Under the pieces are notes generated by a model. That model made no database searches. It was given only the letters and a program-made list of their open reading frames with translations, and was not told where the DNA came from. Made by a program: the position numbers and the translations under genes. A stretch of 64,000 nt of DNA from Candidatus Rifleibacteriota bacterium (lineage in GTDB: Bacteria; Muiribacteriota; Ozemobacteria; Ozemobacterales; Ozemobacteraceae): contig JADFZL010000001.1 of assembly GCA_015232575.1 (NCBI GenBank), positions 124,001 to 188,000 on the forward strand. The letters are read 5' to 3'. The stretch's first letter is position 1; every line of letters begins with the position of its first letter. This document shows positions 1 to 9,285 of the stretch, piece after piece.

Positions 1-489
1 TCACTTGTCAGGGAATCTCTGATAAGGGCTCTTGAAAAAGAGCTTTCGGGCGAGATTATTGATAAAATTGCGCTTGTATTCGCAGCGAATCCGGACAGAG
101 AGCTTCTAAGATCTGCTATTGCAGCGGAAAAGAAGGCAAAAGATACTATTAAACCATCGATAACAAAACTTGTGACGCTGCTTGCAGAAAAGCTTTCAAT
201 TGCGCTGGGAAAAATCAGCACACCGGAAGAACTTATCGCTGGAGAGGAAAAATCGCTTGTCGAAGAAGCTGCTGTTTCTGCAACTCAAACAGTTCAAAAA
301 GCGACAGAGTTGGCTCAAACCAAGGCTGCTGCATCCAGTCAAAAAACTGTAATAAACACTCTGCTGGTTTCAAACGATGATGAAGCAAAGCAGAAACGTG
401 CAAAAATAACAACTATAGTGCTTATTCTGGCTGCAATTGCATGGTTTGTAATGCTTGCAACTATTGTACACATGTTTTTCAGTGGATAA
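1..489 (+). CDS. C-terminal part of an unidentified membrane-anchored protein (5' end outside window)
   Basis: The reading frame is open from base 1 to the TAA at 487-489, so the true start lies left of the window; a GTG at 172 is in frame but has no reason to be preferred. The visible 162 residues are charged and Ala-rich, probably helical. They end in one hydrophobic segment, roughly TTIVLILAAIAWFVMLATIV, followed by only a few residues, which looks like a C-terminal tail anchor or last TM helix. No domain is recognised. It lies 96 bp upstream of parB on the same strand, so it may belong to the same transcript. Confidence 0.7.
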   Translation, partial: SLVRESLIRALEKELSGEIIDKIALVFAANPDRELLRSAIAAEKKAKDTIKPSITKLVTLLAEKLSIALGKISTPEELIAGEEKSLVEEAAVSATQTVQKATELAQTKAAASSQKTVINTLLVSNDDEAKQKRAKITTIVLILAAIAWFVMLATIVHMFFSG

Positions 490-585
490 ATCGACACATA
501 ATTGGTCAAAATTAGTTAATTAAATCGACAGTTACTGCCGATATTTTCACTGAGTGATTGAATCCGGGTTAAAGCAGGAAAAACA

Positions 586-1383
586 ATGAATGAAAAGATG
601 CTTGTTTCACTGCCGATAGATAAAATCAAGGCAAATCCGGGACAGCCACGAAAGAATTTCAGGGAAGATGCGCTTGAAGATCTTGCACAGTCGATTTCTG
701 AAAATGGCATTCTACAGCCGATTCTGGTCAGAAAAATTGGTGAAACTTACGAAATAATTGCAGGAGAAAGGCGTTTCAGAGCTGCAAAGATTGCAGGACT
801 GAAGGAAATTCCGGTAATAATACGTGAATTTGACGATAGGGAGACTAAGCTTGCGGCGCTGATAGAAAACATCCAGAGGGAAGATCTGAACGCAATTGAA
901 GAGGCAGAATCTCTCAAGGAAATTCTTCTGAATTATGGTCTGACACATGATCTGCTTGCAAAGCGCCTGGGAAGAAGTCGTTCAGCAATAACGAACAAGC
1001 TCAGGATTCTTCAGTTGCCAGACTCGGTTAAACAGATGATTTACGATGGCAAGCTCTCAGCGGGACATGCAAAAATGCTTGCCGGACTGGATTCCGAAAG
1101 TGAAATCAGAAGCTGGTCAAAAAAGATAGTAAAAAAGAATTTATCGGTATACGAAACTGAAAAACAGATATCGAGTGAAAAATCTGACACCAAAACTTCA
1201 AAGAGGAGTAATAACTTGCTCAGTGACCCACATTTAAAACGAACAGAACAATCTCTAATGGAAGCATTGGGTGCCAAAGTCCGCATTAAACAGGGCAGAA
1301 AGAGAAGTACACTTGAGATTGAATTCTACGACAAAGACGATCTTGAACGCGTAGTCGAAAATATTATCTGCATTAGAGATTAG
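586..1383 (+). CDS. parB: ParB/Spo0J-family chromosome partition protein
   Basis: A 265-residue ParB. The N-terminal domain has the arginine-rich CTP-binding motif GERRFRA (residues 60-66) and the preceding ILQPILVR box, followed by the ENIQRED box near residue 93. The central helix-turn-helix (about 115-145: LAKRLGRSRSAITNKLRIL) would bind parS. A short C-terminal dimerisation region follows a Lys/Ser-rich linker. Length is normal for the family. ParB loads on parS and spreads as a CTP-dependent clamp in chromosome segregation. The usual parA partner is not adjacent in the window; the next P-loop protein downstream (2345) is only distantly ParA/MinD-like. The ATG is preceded by a modest GCAGG ribosome site. 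Confidence 0.93.
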   Translation: MNEKMLVSLPIDKIKANPGQPRKNFREDALEDLAQSISENGILQPILVRKIGETYEIIAGERRFRAAKIAGLKEIPVIIREFDDRETKLAALIENIQREDLNAIEEAESLKEILLNYGLTHDLLAKRLGRSRSAITNKLRILQLPDSVKQMIYDGKLSAGHAKMLAGLDSESEIRSWSKKIVKKNLSVYETEKQISSEKSDTKTSKRSNNLLSDPHLKRTEQSLMEALGAKVRIKQGRKRSTLEIEFYDKDDLERVVENIICIRD

Positions 1384-1397
1384 CTGCGAGGAATTTT

Positions 1398-2285
1398 GTG
1401 TACGTAAAATTTTGGGGAGTCAGAGGTTCTGTGCCAGTTCCTGGGAAAGACACGATCTTTTTCGGAGGGAACACAACCTGCGTCGAAATTCACACCTCCG
1501 ACAACCAGCTGATGGTTATTGATGCTGGAACCGGAATCAGACTTCTCGGCAATGAGCTTCTCAAGGGTGATTTCGGCAAAGGGGCTGGGAATATGCACCT
1601 TTTCTTCACCCACACCCACTGGGATCACATTCAGGGCTTTCCATTCTTTATGCCGGCATATATCGGTGAGCGTGACGCAAATGGAAAAAGAGTGCCCGGA
1701 ACGTGCAATCATCTGAGTCTCTACGGTGCTTCAGATGTTGACAAAAGGCTTGATGCAACGCTCAGAGGGCAAATGGAGCATTTCTATTTTCCGGTTGATC
1801 TTGAATATCTTAATGCCAGCATTTCATTTCATTCTCTTGAGGAAAATTCAGTAAAACTGGGAAACGTACGTGTTTCAGCAAGAAAGCTCAAGCATCCTAA
1901 TGGTGTTCTTGGCTACCGTTTTGAAGATGCAGGAAAAGTCTTCGCCTTTGCTACAGACTGTGAACATCCGGAAGATGGAAGCATGGACCCGGGAATTCTT
2001 GATCTTGCAAAAGATGCTGATGTTCTGGTCTATGATGCGCAATACACTCCTGAAGAATATAATCCAGCACTGATTGGAAAAAAAGGTCTCAGCAAAGTCG
2101 GCTGGGGACATTCAACGCCTGTTGAAGGTGCAAAAATAGCAACTGTATCGAATGTAAAAAAACTTTTTCTAACGCATCATGACCCGCTTCATAATGACGA
2201 CCAGATTCACAACATGGAGAAAATGGCCCAGGAGTTGTTTCCAAATTCACTTGCTGCTTATGAAGGTCTTGTTCTGGATATTTAA
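1398..2285 (+). CDS. MBL-fold metal-dependent hydrolase
   Basis: A metallo-beta-lactamase fold protein of 295 residues. The N-terminus (MYVKFWGVRGSVPVPG, then GGNTTCVEI) matches the phosphodiesterase/RNase Z-like branch often annotated as a cyclic-phosphodiesterase-type MBL protein. The metal site is visible as HTHWDH near residues 71-76, with later His/Asp ligands in FATDCEH, in DAQYTPEE and GHST, and in a final LTHHDP. The start is a GTG with CGAGGA seven bases upstream, 14 bp after parB, so the two genes are probably cotranscribed. The substrate cannot be told from sequence. Confidence 0.85.
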   Translation: MYVKFWGVRGSVPVPGKDTIFFGGNTTCVEIHTSDNQLMVIDAGTGIRLLGNELLKGDFGKGAGNMHLFFTHTHWDHIQGFPFFMPAYIGERDANGKRVPGTCNHLSLYGASDVDKRLDATLRGQMEHFYFPVDLEYLNASISFHSLEENSVKLGNVRVSARKLKHPNGVLGYRFEDAGKVFAFATDCEHPEDGSMDPGILDLAKDADVLVYDAQYTPEEYNPALIGKKGLSKVGWGHSTPVEGAKIATVSNVKKLFLTHHDPLHNDDQIHNMEKMAQELFPNSLAAYEGLVLDI

Positions 2286-2344
2286 ATATTTTTTTTTATC
2301 CAAAGTCTTCTCAATATTGCTTCTGTGTGGTAGGATTCCCGTGA

Positions 2345-5300
2345 ATGAGCAAAAGAGCCTTTTTAACACCGCTTTTCATTTTTGGTTCCACCCATACCGG
2401 AGTTGGAAAGTCTTCGTTAATCTCAAATTGGACAGTTTTTCTATGTTCTGAGGGTAAAAGAGTTGCACTGCTCGACTTCAATGCACCATTTCCATGGCAA
2501 CTGAGATGTGCTTTCCCCAAAAACATGCAAATCGAGGAAATGAGTGATCTTTCTGAGATTTCTGGTGCCAACTGGGACAAATTTCAAAAAAATCTCACTC
2601 TTGAAACGTCGAACAACATAGTATTTTTTCCCTGCGGGTTATTAAAATCACCTGAAACCATTTTTTCGGAAGTTGGTCTGAAAAGCTTTCTGATGTATCT
2701 CAGTGCCAATTTCGATTTTATCATCGTCAATCTTCCATCTGGACTGAAAGCCCTTTCTGACGCCCGAAAGATATTTAACCAGAAGAACGGTCGCGGAGAA
2801 TTCAAGTGTCTGGGAATTCTCTGTACAGGAACAGATTCCAAATCGGTAATTTATCTTGACCAGCTTGTTAGAAAGAATCCGCTTTACAGCCATCTTGTAT
2901 CAGAAAATCTTCTGATTACATTCAATCAGCTTTTCGAAGAAAAAAATGATGAAGAACCTGCAGAAAAAACATATCCGGTTCTTGAAATCAAAAAGCTTCT
3001 GAACATAAAACACTTTTTCCAGATTCCCTATTTACAGGAAATCCAGAAACAGCCGTCGTTTCCGGAGCCTATCGTTTTAAACGACCCTTCTGCAATTCGA
3101 CAGACAATTTCTGCGTTTAATCGAAAGACCGTTGAAGCGTTTGAAAATACAGATTTTGATCTTGAAGAATTCAATGATACTAAATTTGAACCTGTTTTTG
3201 AAGATGAGCGCTATGAACTTTATCTTCCGATTGTAAACAGACTGAAACAAATTCTTGCATCAAATCTTCTGGTTAAAACAACGACTATTAACCATTTCAT
3301 CGAAGAAAAAGATGAGGCACTCAGAGTCATTCTCAGGACTGGAATTAATACGCGACCTGTTTTGAATTTCTATTTTCCCGGTAAAATGCACATAAAAATG
3401 ACCAAATCGAAGCCAGCTTCGCTCTTTGAAATATTTGAACAGGGAAGTTATGAAATCAAACCGGTCGAATTAAAAGAATCTATTCCGGACATGAATCCGG
3501 GCGTTGAGGCAATTTTCGAATTTCCTCTTGATTTCAATGTTTTTTCATCATGGAGTTCCCTTTTTGAATTGAATCAAGGAAATTCGCTTGTTCTTCGGAG
3601 ATACAGCGAAAATTTTGCTGACAATCCAAAATTAGAGGATATTCCATCATTAAATCACACTCTTGGAATTGAATCAGAAAAGCGTGCAAGAATTAGTTTT
3701 TCGGATGACCAGGGGCAGTTAAAAATTTCTGATACTTCGCTTAGTGCAAGCACTTTTCTTTCATTTATTCAGAAGTTTTCAATGAACCCAAATTTCTCGA
3801 CAATGTACAAACTGAAAAAAATCAAGAGAAGTGGAGTTGCTTCATTCAGAGCAAGCAAATTAGCATTGATTTTTTCGTTCTTTCGAAACAGAGAGATTGC
3901 ATCAGCAATTCCAGCCGTTATTAAAGCTTCCGGCACAAAGAACAATATATCAACATCAACAAGTTTCTTTAATCAGGCGCCTTCAGTACAATCTGATTAT
4001 CCGTCCTTTAATCTTCCAAATATTATCAGACCATTATTTAATCACGAGAAAGCTGATTTTTTCTCTGAAAAGATCACTCATGCTTTAACCTCTGTAAATA
4101 ATGTTGAAATATCCATTCCTGCAAGAAGTGTTTTTCATCATGAAAACGACAATTCCATTCTTAGAGCTTTAAAAAGGCTTGCGCCAAAAGACATTCTCAT
4201 TAATGAAAAGAGGCATCCGGCAGAATTCAAGCCAGAGTGTACTGCTCCCGACAGCACATGCCTGTTTATAAATGCAAAAGCCGGAAATACTGAAGAAAAA
4301 CAACCGGAAAAAAGTTTCAGAAAAACGATTTCTTTAATTCCGGGAAACTTCGGGAAAGCAACTTATCGCTGTCCGGATTACGAAGAGAAAAATGCTGAGG
4401 TGGCGGGGAAATCTTTTGTCCGCAAAAAAATTGATTTCTGGGTATTGAAGATGTTTTCCAATTCAAATACCTTTCTTACAAGTCTTTCCTTTTGTGAAAA
4501 ACCGCCTGCAATCATTTGTACATTTCAGAGAAGTGATTTGCCAGTAATATTCTCCAGGAAAATATTTTCAGATAGAAATGAAACGGAAAAAGGGCTTATT
4601 ATTCCCGATCTTCTCAAAAGTGAGAAACCCGATCTTCAATTGCACTGTGACAGCAAATTTTCTGATTTATCTTTCAACAGTTTAATTCAACAGGTTGAGC
4701 AGAATAAGTTTCCTGTTCATATTTCCCTGGAAAGAACTAATTTATCTCACACCATAATTGTAGTAAGAAATGTCTCTGATAGCACATCTGAATCAGTTCT
4801 TACATATTTCCCCAGTATTCAGGCCAAATGCATTCTGGAAATTTTCAGCCATCAGAATTTTTCATTTTCGGACAATGAATCATCTGGCACATTTTACTTT
4901 TTAAATAATATTCAATTTATCACTACTGACGATAAATGTACAACTGGTAACGTATCTCTTAATGATGAACTTCGAATGTCTGCGGAGCCTCCATCAAACA
5001 TTGCTTTAATTGTAGCTAAAGCTGAGTTGTCTCCGCAGTTTGCACAAGATTTGATTTTCAATTCAGAAAAGTTTTTCAGACCTGTTCCACAGAAGCCGCT
5101 TTCAATGCCAGAATCTGTTCAGGCAAGTCTTTCTTCGCATGTTCTTCCGGACAATTATCAGATTGAATGTCTTCTGCGCAAAGACTTATTTATTGGTAAT
5201 TATTTATTTCAGGCAAATATTCTGCCGTCTAATTCATTCATCAGAGATCAGAATTTTTCATGTGAGTCATCAGATGATATTTTTTCACTTCTCGGCTTCT

Positions 5301-5914
5301 TCTCTTCAGAAGAGTGGTTTCATTCATCTTTTTACAATATGTCGGTAGTTATTCCGGATATTACTCCCACTCAGTCATTTGCAGCATTCAATCCGGAAAA
5401 TGAGCTGAAAAAACATATTCCATGGAATCCAGTAATGCCTGTGAATTCTCTTGAAAGATCTAATTTAATAGAATTATCAATTTTTCAACCAGCAGAAAGC
5501 ATTCCTCAAAATGGGAAGTCTAAATTTTCTGAATTTGCTTTTTCACCGGAATTCTTTTCTGAAGAGTCTCCGGATCTAAATTATAATTGGGATAATCATA
5601 CAGAGTTTCTCTTTTCTGATCTATATTTCAAGCTGAAGAATTATTTTCACTACATTAAAGAAAGTAAAATTTATAAAATTCTGAGAAAATCATCGAAGTA
5701 CTCACTAGTTTTCAGGTCTCCGGCAGAAAAATCAGAAAAATCGATGTTTTTTGCTGTTCAGCCCACTGAAAAACAATACCAGTTATCAGCCAAATTGGGC
5801 ATTTCATCTCCAGAAAAATTCAAAGTCAGCAAGTTAAGCGTGAAAGACTTACTGAGCGCCGGGTTGAATGTTAAAGAGAAACTGATTGACCGTCTGAACA
5901 GGCTTGTAAAATGA
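2345..5914 (+). CDS. Giant protein A: degenerate MinD/BioD-like ATPase head plus ~900-residue unknown region
   Basis: 1189 residues. The first ~270 resemble a SIMIBI-class P-loop ATPase: Walker A GSTHTGVGKSS (14-24), a following VALLDFN strand, and FDFIIVNLPSG where MinD/ParA proteins have a DxPxG switch. The ParA/MinD signature lysine position is His17, and the DxPxG aspartate is Asn, so hydrolysis may be altered. Residues ~280-1189 match nothing I know: Phe/Ser/Asn/Lys/Pro-rich, without Cys patterns, signal peptide or TM helices, and ending in a short amphipathic tail. The gene starts 59 bp after the MBL gene and its stop overlaps the next start (ATGA at 5911), indicating translational coupling with giant B. 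I do not assign a function; an uninterrupted frame of this length in AT-rich DNA argues it is expressed. Confidence 0.85.
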   Translation: MSKRAFLTPLFIFGSTHTGVGKSSLISNWTVFLCSEGKRVALLDFNAPFPWQLRCAFPKNMQIEEMSDLSEISGANWDKFQKNLTLETSNNIVFFPCGLLKSPETIFSEVGLKSFLMYLSANFDFIIVNLPSGLKALSDARKIFNQKNGRGEFKCLGILCTGTDSKSVIYLDQLVRKNPLYSHLVSENLLITFNQLFEEKNDEEPAEKTYPVLEIKKLLNIKHFFQIPYLQEIQKQPSFPEPIVLNDPSAIRQTISAFNRKTVEAFENTDFDLEEFNDTKFEPVFEDERYELYLPIVNRLKQILASNLLVKTTTINHFIEEKDEALRVILRTGINTRPVLNFYFPGKMHIKMTKSKPASLFEIFEQGSYEIKPVELKESIPDMNPGVEAIFEFPLDFNVFSSWSSLFELNQGNSLVLRRYSENFADNPKLEDIPSLNHTLGIESEKRARISFSDDQGQLKISDTSLSASTFLSFIQKFSMNPNFSTMYKLKKIKRSGVASFRASKLALIFSFFRNREIASAIPAVIKASGTKNNISTSTSFFNQAPSVQSDYPSFNLPNIIRPLFNHEKADFFSEKITHALTSVNNVEISIPARSVFHHENDNSILRALKRLAPKDILINEKRHPAEFKPECTAPDSTCLFINAKAGNTEEKQPEKSFRKTISLIPGNFGKATYRCPDYEEKNAEVAGKSFVRKKIDFWVLKMFSNSNTFLTSLSFCEKPPAIICTFQRSDLPVIFSRKIFSDRNETEKGLIIPDLLKSEKPDLQLHCDSKFSDLSFNSLIQQVEQNKFPVHISLERTNLSHTIIVVRNVSDSTSESVLTYFPSIQAKCILEIFSHQNFSFSDNESSGTFYFLNNIQFITTDDKCTTGNVSLNDELRMSAEPPSNIALIVAKAELSPQFAQDLIFNSEKFFRPVPQKPLSMPESVQASLSSHVLPDNYQIECLLRKDLFIGNYLFQANILPSNSFIRDQNFSCESSDDIFSLLGFFSSEEWFHSSFYNMSVVIPDITPTQSFAAFNPENELKKHIPWNPVMPVNSLERSNLIELSIFQPAESIPQNGKSKFSEFAFSPEFFSEESPDLNYNWDNHTEFLFSDLYFKLKNYFHYIKESKIYKILRKSSKYSLVFRSPAEKSEKSMFFAVQPTEKQYQLSAKLGISSPEKFKVSKLSVKDLLSAGLNVKEKLIDRLNRLVK

Positions 5915-8900
5915 AAAGAGTTTCGAAGAAATTGTCTGGCGGGCAAATAAAACCGCAAATTCAAAGCGTCGAAAAAATTCCGCTATTTCACAAGGCAGAG
6001 TTTACCGTTAGCGCTCCCGCAATTAATACTCCTGAATTGAAAAAGTCGTTTATTTTTTCTACTTCAGAGAAGTCAACATTTAAAATCAAAAATAATCTGC
6101 CTAAGTCTGAATTTGCTTGTTTTTTTCAAAGTTTGAGCTCTTATTCTGAAAACAGGCTTCAGTTCATTTCACACGAATTTGGGTTTCTTCTCTTTTACCC
6201 TGCGAGCTCATTTATTAAGGCCGGTTTTTCTGACTTAGCATTAACATCAATCCCATTTAATCCGGGCTTTTCTTCGGGCTTGATAAATCAAATCCCTACG
6301 GAGAAAAAGACAAAAAAATGTGCGGAAAAGTTTGAAGATGAATTAGGAAATAATTTCATAAGTGAATTTGCAAGTGATTTTGCTGAGGTGTTTGTTTCTA
6401 GTACTGACAGTTCATCTGAATGCAGCAAATTTACTCAACCTGACATTCAATTTTCAATTAAAGACGAAGTATCGCATGATTTATTGCGAAGCAAAATATC
6501 TCCTTCTGAAAGCAACAATTCCGATGAATCGATAACCAAACTTCCTTTTCAACAAAATGCTCTAAATCTCAGAGGAAGCAAGACAATTTATCCTGATAAC
6601 GCTCAGACGACTTTGAGAAGATTCAGAACTTTTGGAACGCCGTCTGCCCGATTGTTTCCTAAGTCTTCAGTTCCAGCCGGCAATACCGATTTCCCACGTC
6701 AGGCAAAGCTTATTTCATCATCAAGAGACATTTCTTCTGATAAAAAACTTTCAATCTCTGAAAAAATCTTCAATTTTGAAGTCACCTCAGAATCACCAGA
6801 ATTGTCAACGAAACAAATACCATTCTGTAATGACCGGAGTGCAAATGATCATGATCGAAAGAAAAAAACCAACTTACCTGGCAAAATTGCACAAAATCTG
6901 CCCACCAGATTTCTTTCTGCCGGAAATGAAAAAAATAATCGATTATCAACATTTTCAAAAGACATTTTTGAAGGCTGTACAGCTCCTCTAATCAAGGAGA
7001 AGATTCTGATACCATTTTCTTCAGCTATCAAAGATAAAAACACTTCTGAATGGGACTTTGTGACTGTAATAGAAGAAAGTTTGTCTCGGGAAGAAATACG
7101 ATATGATTTTTTTTATACTCAACCAAAAGCTACTGTGGAAAAGGACTTCTTACGAAAAATCAGACTATCTGAATCGGCAAATCTGAATTTTCATTTGTAC
7201 CGTCCTGAATTGGTCTCAAAGAACTATTTTCCTGTGACACAGAAGTTGAACAATCTTAAGCATTCACAGCTCATTATTTCATTCAAAATTCATGGCTATC
7301 TGATTGTAAATTCTGCAATGACTTTTCTGATGAACGATTTGCCATATAAAAATGCAACATCCGGAAGAATTGTCTGCAAGCAAGTTAAAAACATCTCAGA
7401 GATAAGCGATTTTGAAATCGTTCAAAGAGAAATAAGTAAAAAAAATTCAGAAAAAGATCTTAATTTCAGTAAAATAAAAAAATCAGAAGATTTTATTTCC
7501 GCAGCAGCATTTACTTCAGAAAAAAACATTAAATTTACTTCAACAAAAGCTGAATTCAAATTTTGCGGAAACAAATCGCTTGCTGTTAAAGAGCCATTAC
7601 TTGAAATCGATAGTTTTTTACATTCTGAACATTATTATCTAAATTGTCTTAACAGTACAAAGTTTTCAAAACGTTTTTTTGACAGGTGGAATTTTCGAAG
7701 AGAGTTTGTTCCATTCTATAAAAAGAGTGAAGTTTTTTCTCTCTGTTTTTCAGAAAAGCCGCAGGAACATTCTTTTGTCAGCAAACTTTCTGAGCTTAGA
7801 AAAACTTGTTTTGGATATTTCCAGGTGAGTGAAACTCAAAGTCCCACGAAAAAGTTCTGGCATTCATCTGCAAAAGTTGCTTTATTTGAATCATTCAAGT
7901 ATCCAAAGAATTTTCTGTTTCCAGCACAAAGAATTGCCCACAGAAAATCAGGATTTTCGAACATTCTGTTTTTCCTGAATATTTTCAGGAAGAAATCGGA
8001 CAAATTCTTTTCTGATAATGCTAAATGGCAAATCAAGCCTACAACTGAAAAAGTGAAATTTGTCTTTCATGAATCGATTTTCCCTGCAAAGGAATGCTTC
8101 AGGAACATTTTAATTAACCCTGTCAGAAGAATAAATATCAAGTTACATCAATCATTATCAAGTTATTTTTCACGAAGCAGAATAATTAAGATTCCGTTTA
8201 TTGCCTACCACAGATACAGTTTTTCAAGGGGAAGAACAGGAAAATCTGACTTAAAACAAATTTTCTTTCCCAATGCCAATGTTGAAATTGAAAAATGTTT
8301 CTCTGACATTCTTCAGGGAGAAGCAAATCCATTTCTTTTCCTGAGTGAAAAGAAACAAAGATATGCAATTTCCAGGCTTTCATTCTGCGTTTCAACTGAT
8401 TATTCTAACATCATTTCTCTCTCTAAAGTTAATCATTCAAAGTTTAGTCCCTTCGAGCTAAAAGAAGTAATTCAAGAAAATGCTGAATACAATAGCGACC
8501 TTATCTACACTTTTAAACCATCTTACCGAAAACCTTTTCTGCCATTGATTCAATCAACTGATTCTGTCAAAAACATTCTCAGCAAAGATAATTTTTCTCC
8601 TGCATTCAATACTTTCTGCAATATTTCATCTTTTGAAATACATTCAGATGAATGCAATGCTTTTGAAAACAATCAGCCAATAACCTTTTCAGCTGTTGAA
8701 AGGGAAGTTAATAAATCAAAATATCCTCTTTGTCTGCCTCTGCACGAATTAACGTGTTTTTCAGGTGATACTGGAATTTTTACTCAGGCTGAATGTGAAG
8801 AAAATTTCTGTATTCCTCTTCCAAACGAAAAACCAATGGTACCGGGACATTCAGAATTCTCGAATGATACCGCCGAACATAAACTGCAAAAGGAAGAAAG

Positions 8901-9285
8901 GGCGTTTTTCCTGGGAATGCCTTCAGTAATTCAATTAAAAGAGAATTTCCGCAACATTTCTCAGGAATTCATTAAAATAGGCATTGCTGAAGACCGCGCA
9001 GTAAAGAGCAGTCCAGGCATGTTTGAAGAGCTAAAAATAGTTGAAGCACTTGATTCATCAGCCGGCAGGAGGAAAGTTCAGTTCGCACAGAAATTTCCGG
9101 AGGTTTCTGCTGAAAAGGAAAAAATTAAAGCAAAATCGACTGGAATAATAATGTTGCCGCGCCTTATTCAAACCGGAAAAAGTGAATCAGAAGACAAAAT
9201 TATTAAATACAAGGATCAGTTGACAGTTGCACTTGCACAAGCGAGAAGGCTTTTCGAAAAAATACGGAGTCCACGTGCTGAATGA
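5911..9285 (+). CDS. Giant protein B, unknown family
   Basis: 1124 residues, no recognised domain. It starts in the ATGA overlap with giant A and ends in a second ATGA overlap with giant C. Composition resembles A, C and D: rich in Phe, Ser, Lys, Asn, Glu and Ile, with frequent short hydrophobic stretches broken by Pro or Ser. It has no signal peptide, no convincing TM helix and no metal or nucleotide motif. The last ~90 residues change character, becoming Lys/Glu/Ala-rich and helical (roughly from ISQEFIKIG to KIRSPRAE). A cytoplasmic structural or scaffold role is one guess; nothing in the sequence proves it. Confidence 0.8.
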   Translation: MKRVSKKLSGGQIKPQIQSVEKIPLFHKAEFTVSAPAINTPELKKSFIFSTSEKSTFKIKNNLPKSEFACFFQSLSSYSENRLQFISHEFGFLLFYPASSFIKAGFSDLALTSIPFNPGFSSGLINQIPTEKKTKKCAEKFEDELGNNFISEFASDFAEVFVSSTDSSSECSKFTQPDIQFSIKDEVSHDLLRSKISPSESNNSDESITKLPFQQNALNLRGSKTIYPDNAQTTLRRFRTFGTPSARLFPKSSVPAGNTDFPRQAKLISSSRDISSDKKLSISEKIFNFEVTSESPELSTKQIPFCNDRSANDHDRKKKTNLPGKIAQNLPTRFLSAGNEKNNRLSTFSKDIFEGCTAPLIKEKILIPFSSAIKDKNTSEWDFVTVIEESLSREEIRYDFFYTQPKATVEKDFLRKIRLSESANLNFHLYRPELVSKNYFPVTQKLNNLKHSQLIISFKIHGYLIVNSAMTFLMNDLPYKNATSGRIVCKQVKNISEISDFEIVQREISKKNSEKDLNFSKIKKSEDFISAAAFTSEKNIKFTSTKAEFKFCGNKSLAVKEPLLEIDSFLHSEHYYLNCLNSTKFSKRFFDRWNFRREFVPFYKKSEVFSLCFSEKPQEHSFVSKLSELRKTCFGYFQVSETQSPTKKFWHSSAKVALFESFKYPKNFLFPAQRIAHRKSGFSNILFFLNIFRKKSDKFFSDNAKWQIKPTTEKVKFVFHESIFPAKECFRNILINPVRRINIKLHQSLSSYFSRSRIIKIPFIAYHRYSFSRGRTGKSDLKQIFFPNANVEIEKCFSDILQGEANPFLFLSEKKQRYAISRLSFCVSTDYSNIISLSKVNHSKFSPFELKEVIQENAEYNSDLIYTFKPSYRKPFLPLIQSTDSVKNILSKDNFSPAFNTFCNISSFEIHSDECNAFENNQPITFSAVEREVNKSKYPLCLPLHELTCFSGDTGIFTQAECEENFCIPLPNEKPMVPGHSEFSNDTAEHKLQKEERAFFLGMPSVIQLKENFRNISQEFIKIGIAEDRAVKSSPGMFEELKIVEALDSSAGRRKVQFAQKFPEVSAEKEKIKAKSTGIIMLPRLIQTGKSESEDKIIKYKDQLTVALAQARRLFEKIRSPRAE

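Noticed and set aside
2286-2330. AT-rich palindrome followed by T-run after the MBL gene as a terminator
   Set aside because: The stem is only A-T pairs and short; too weak to call, and readthrough into giant A is plausible.
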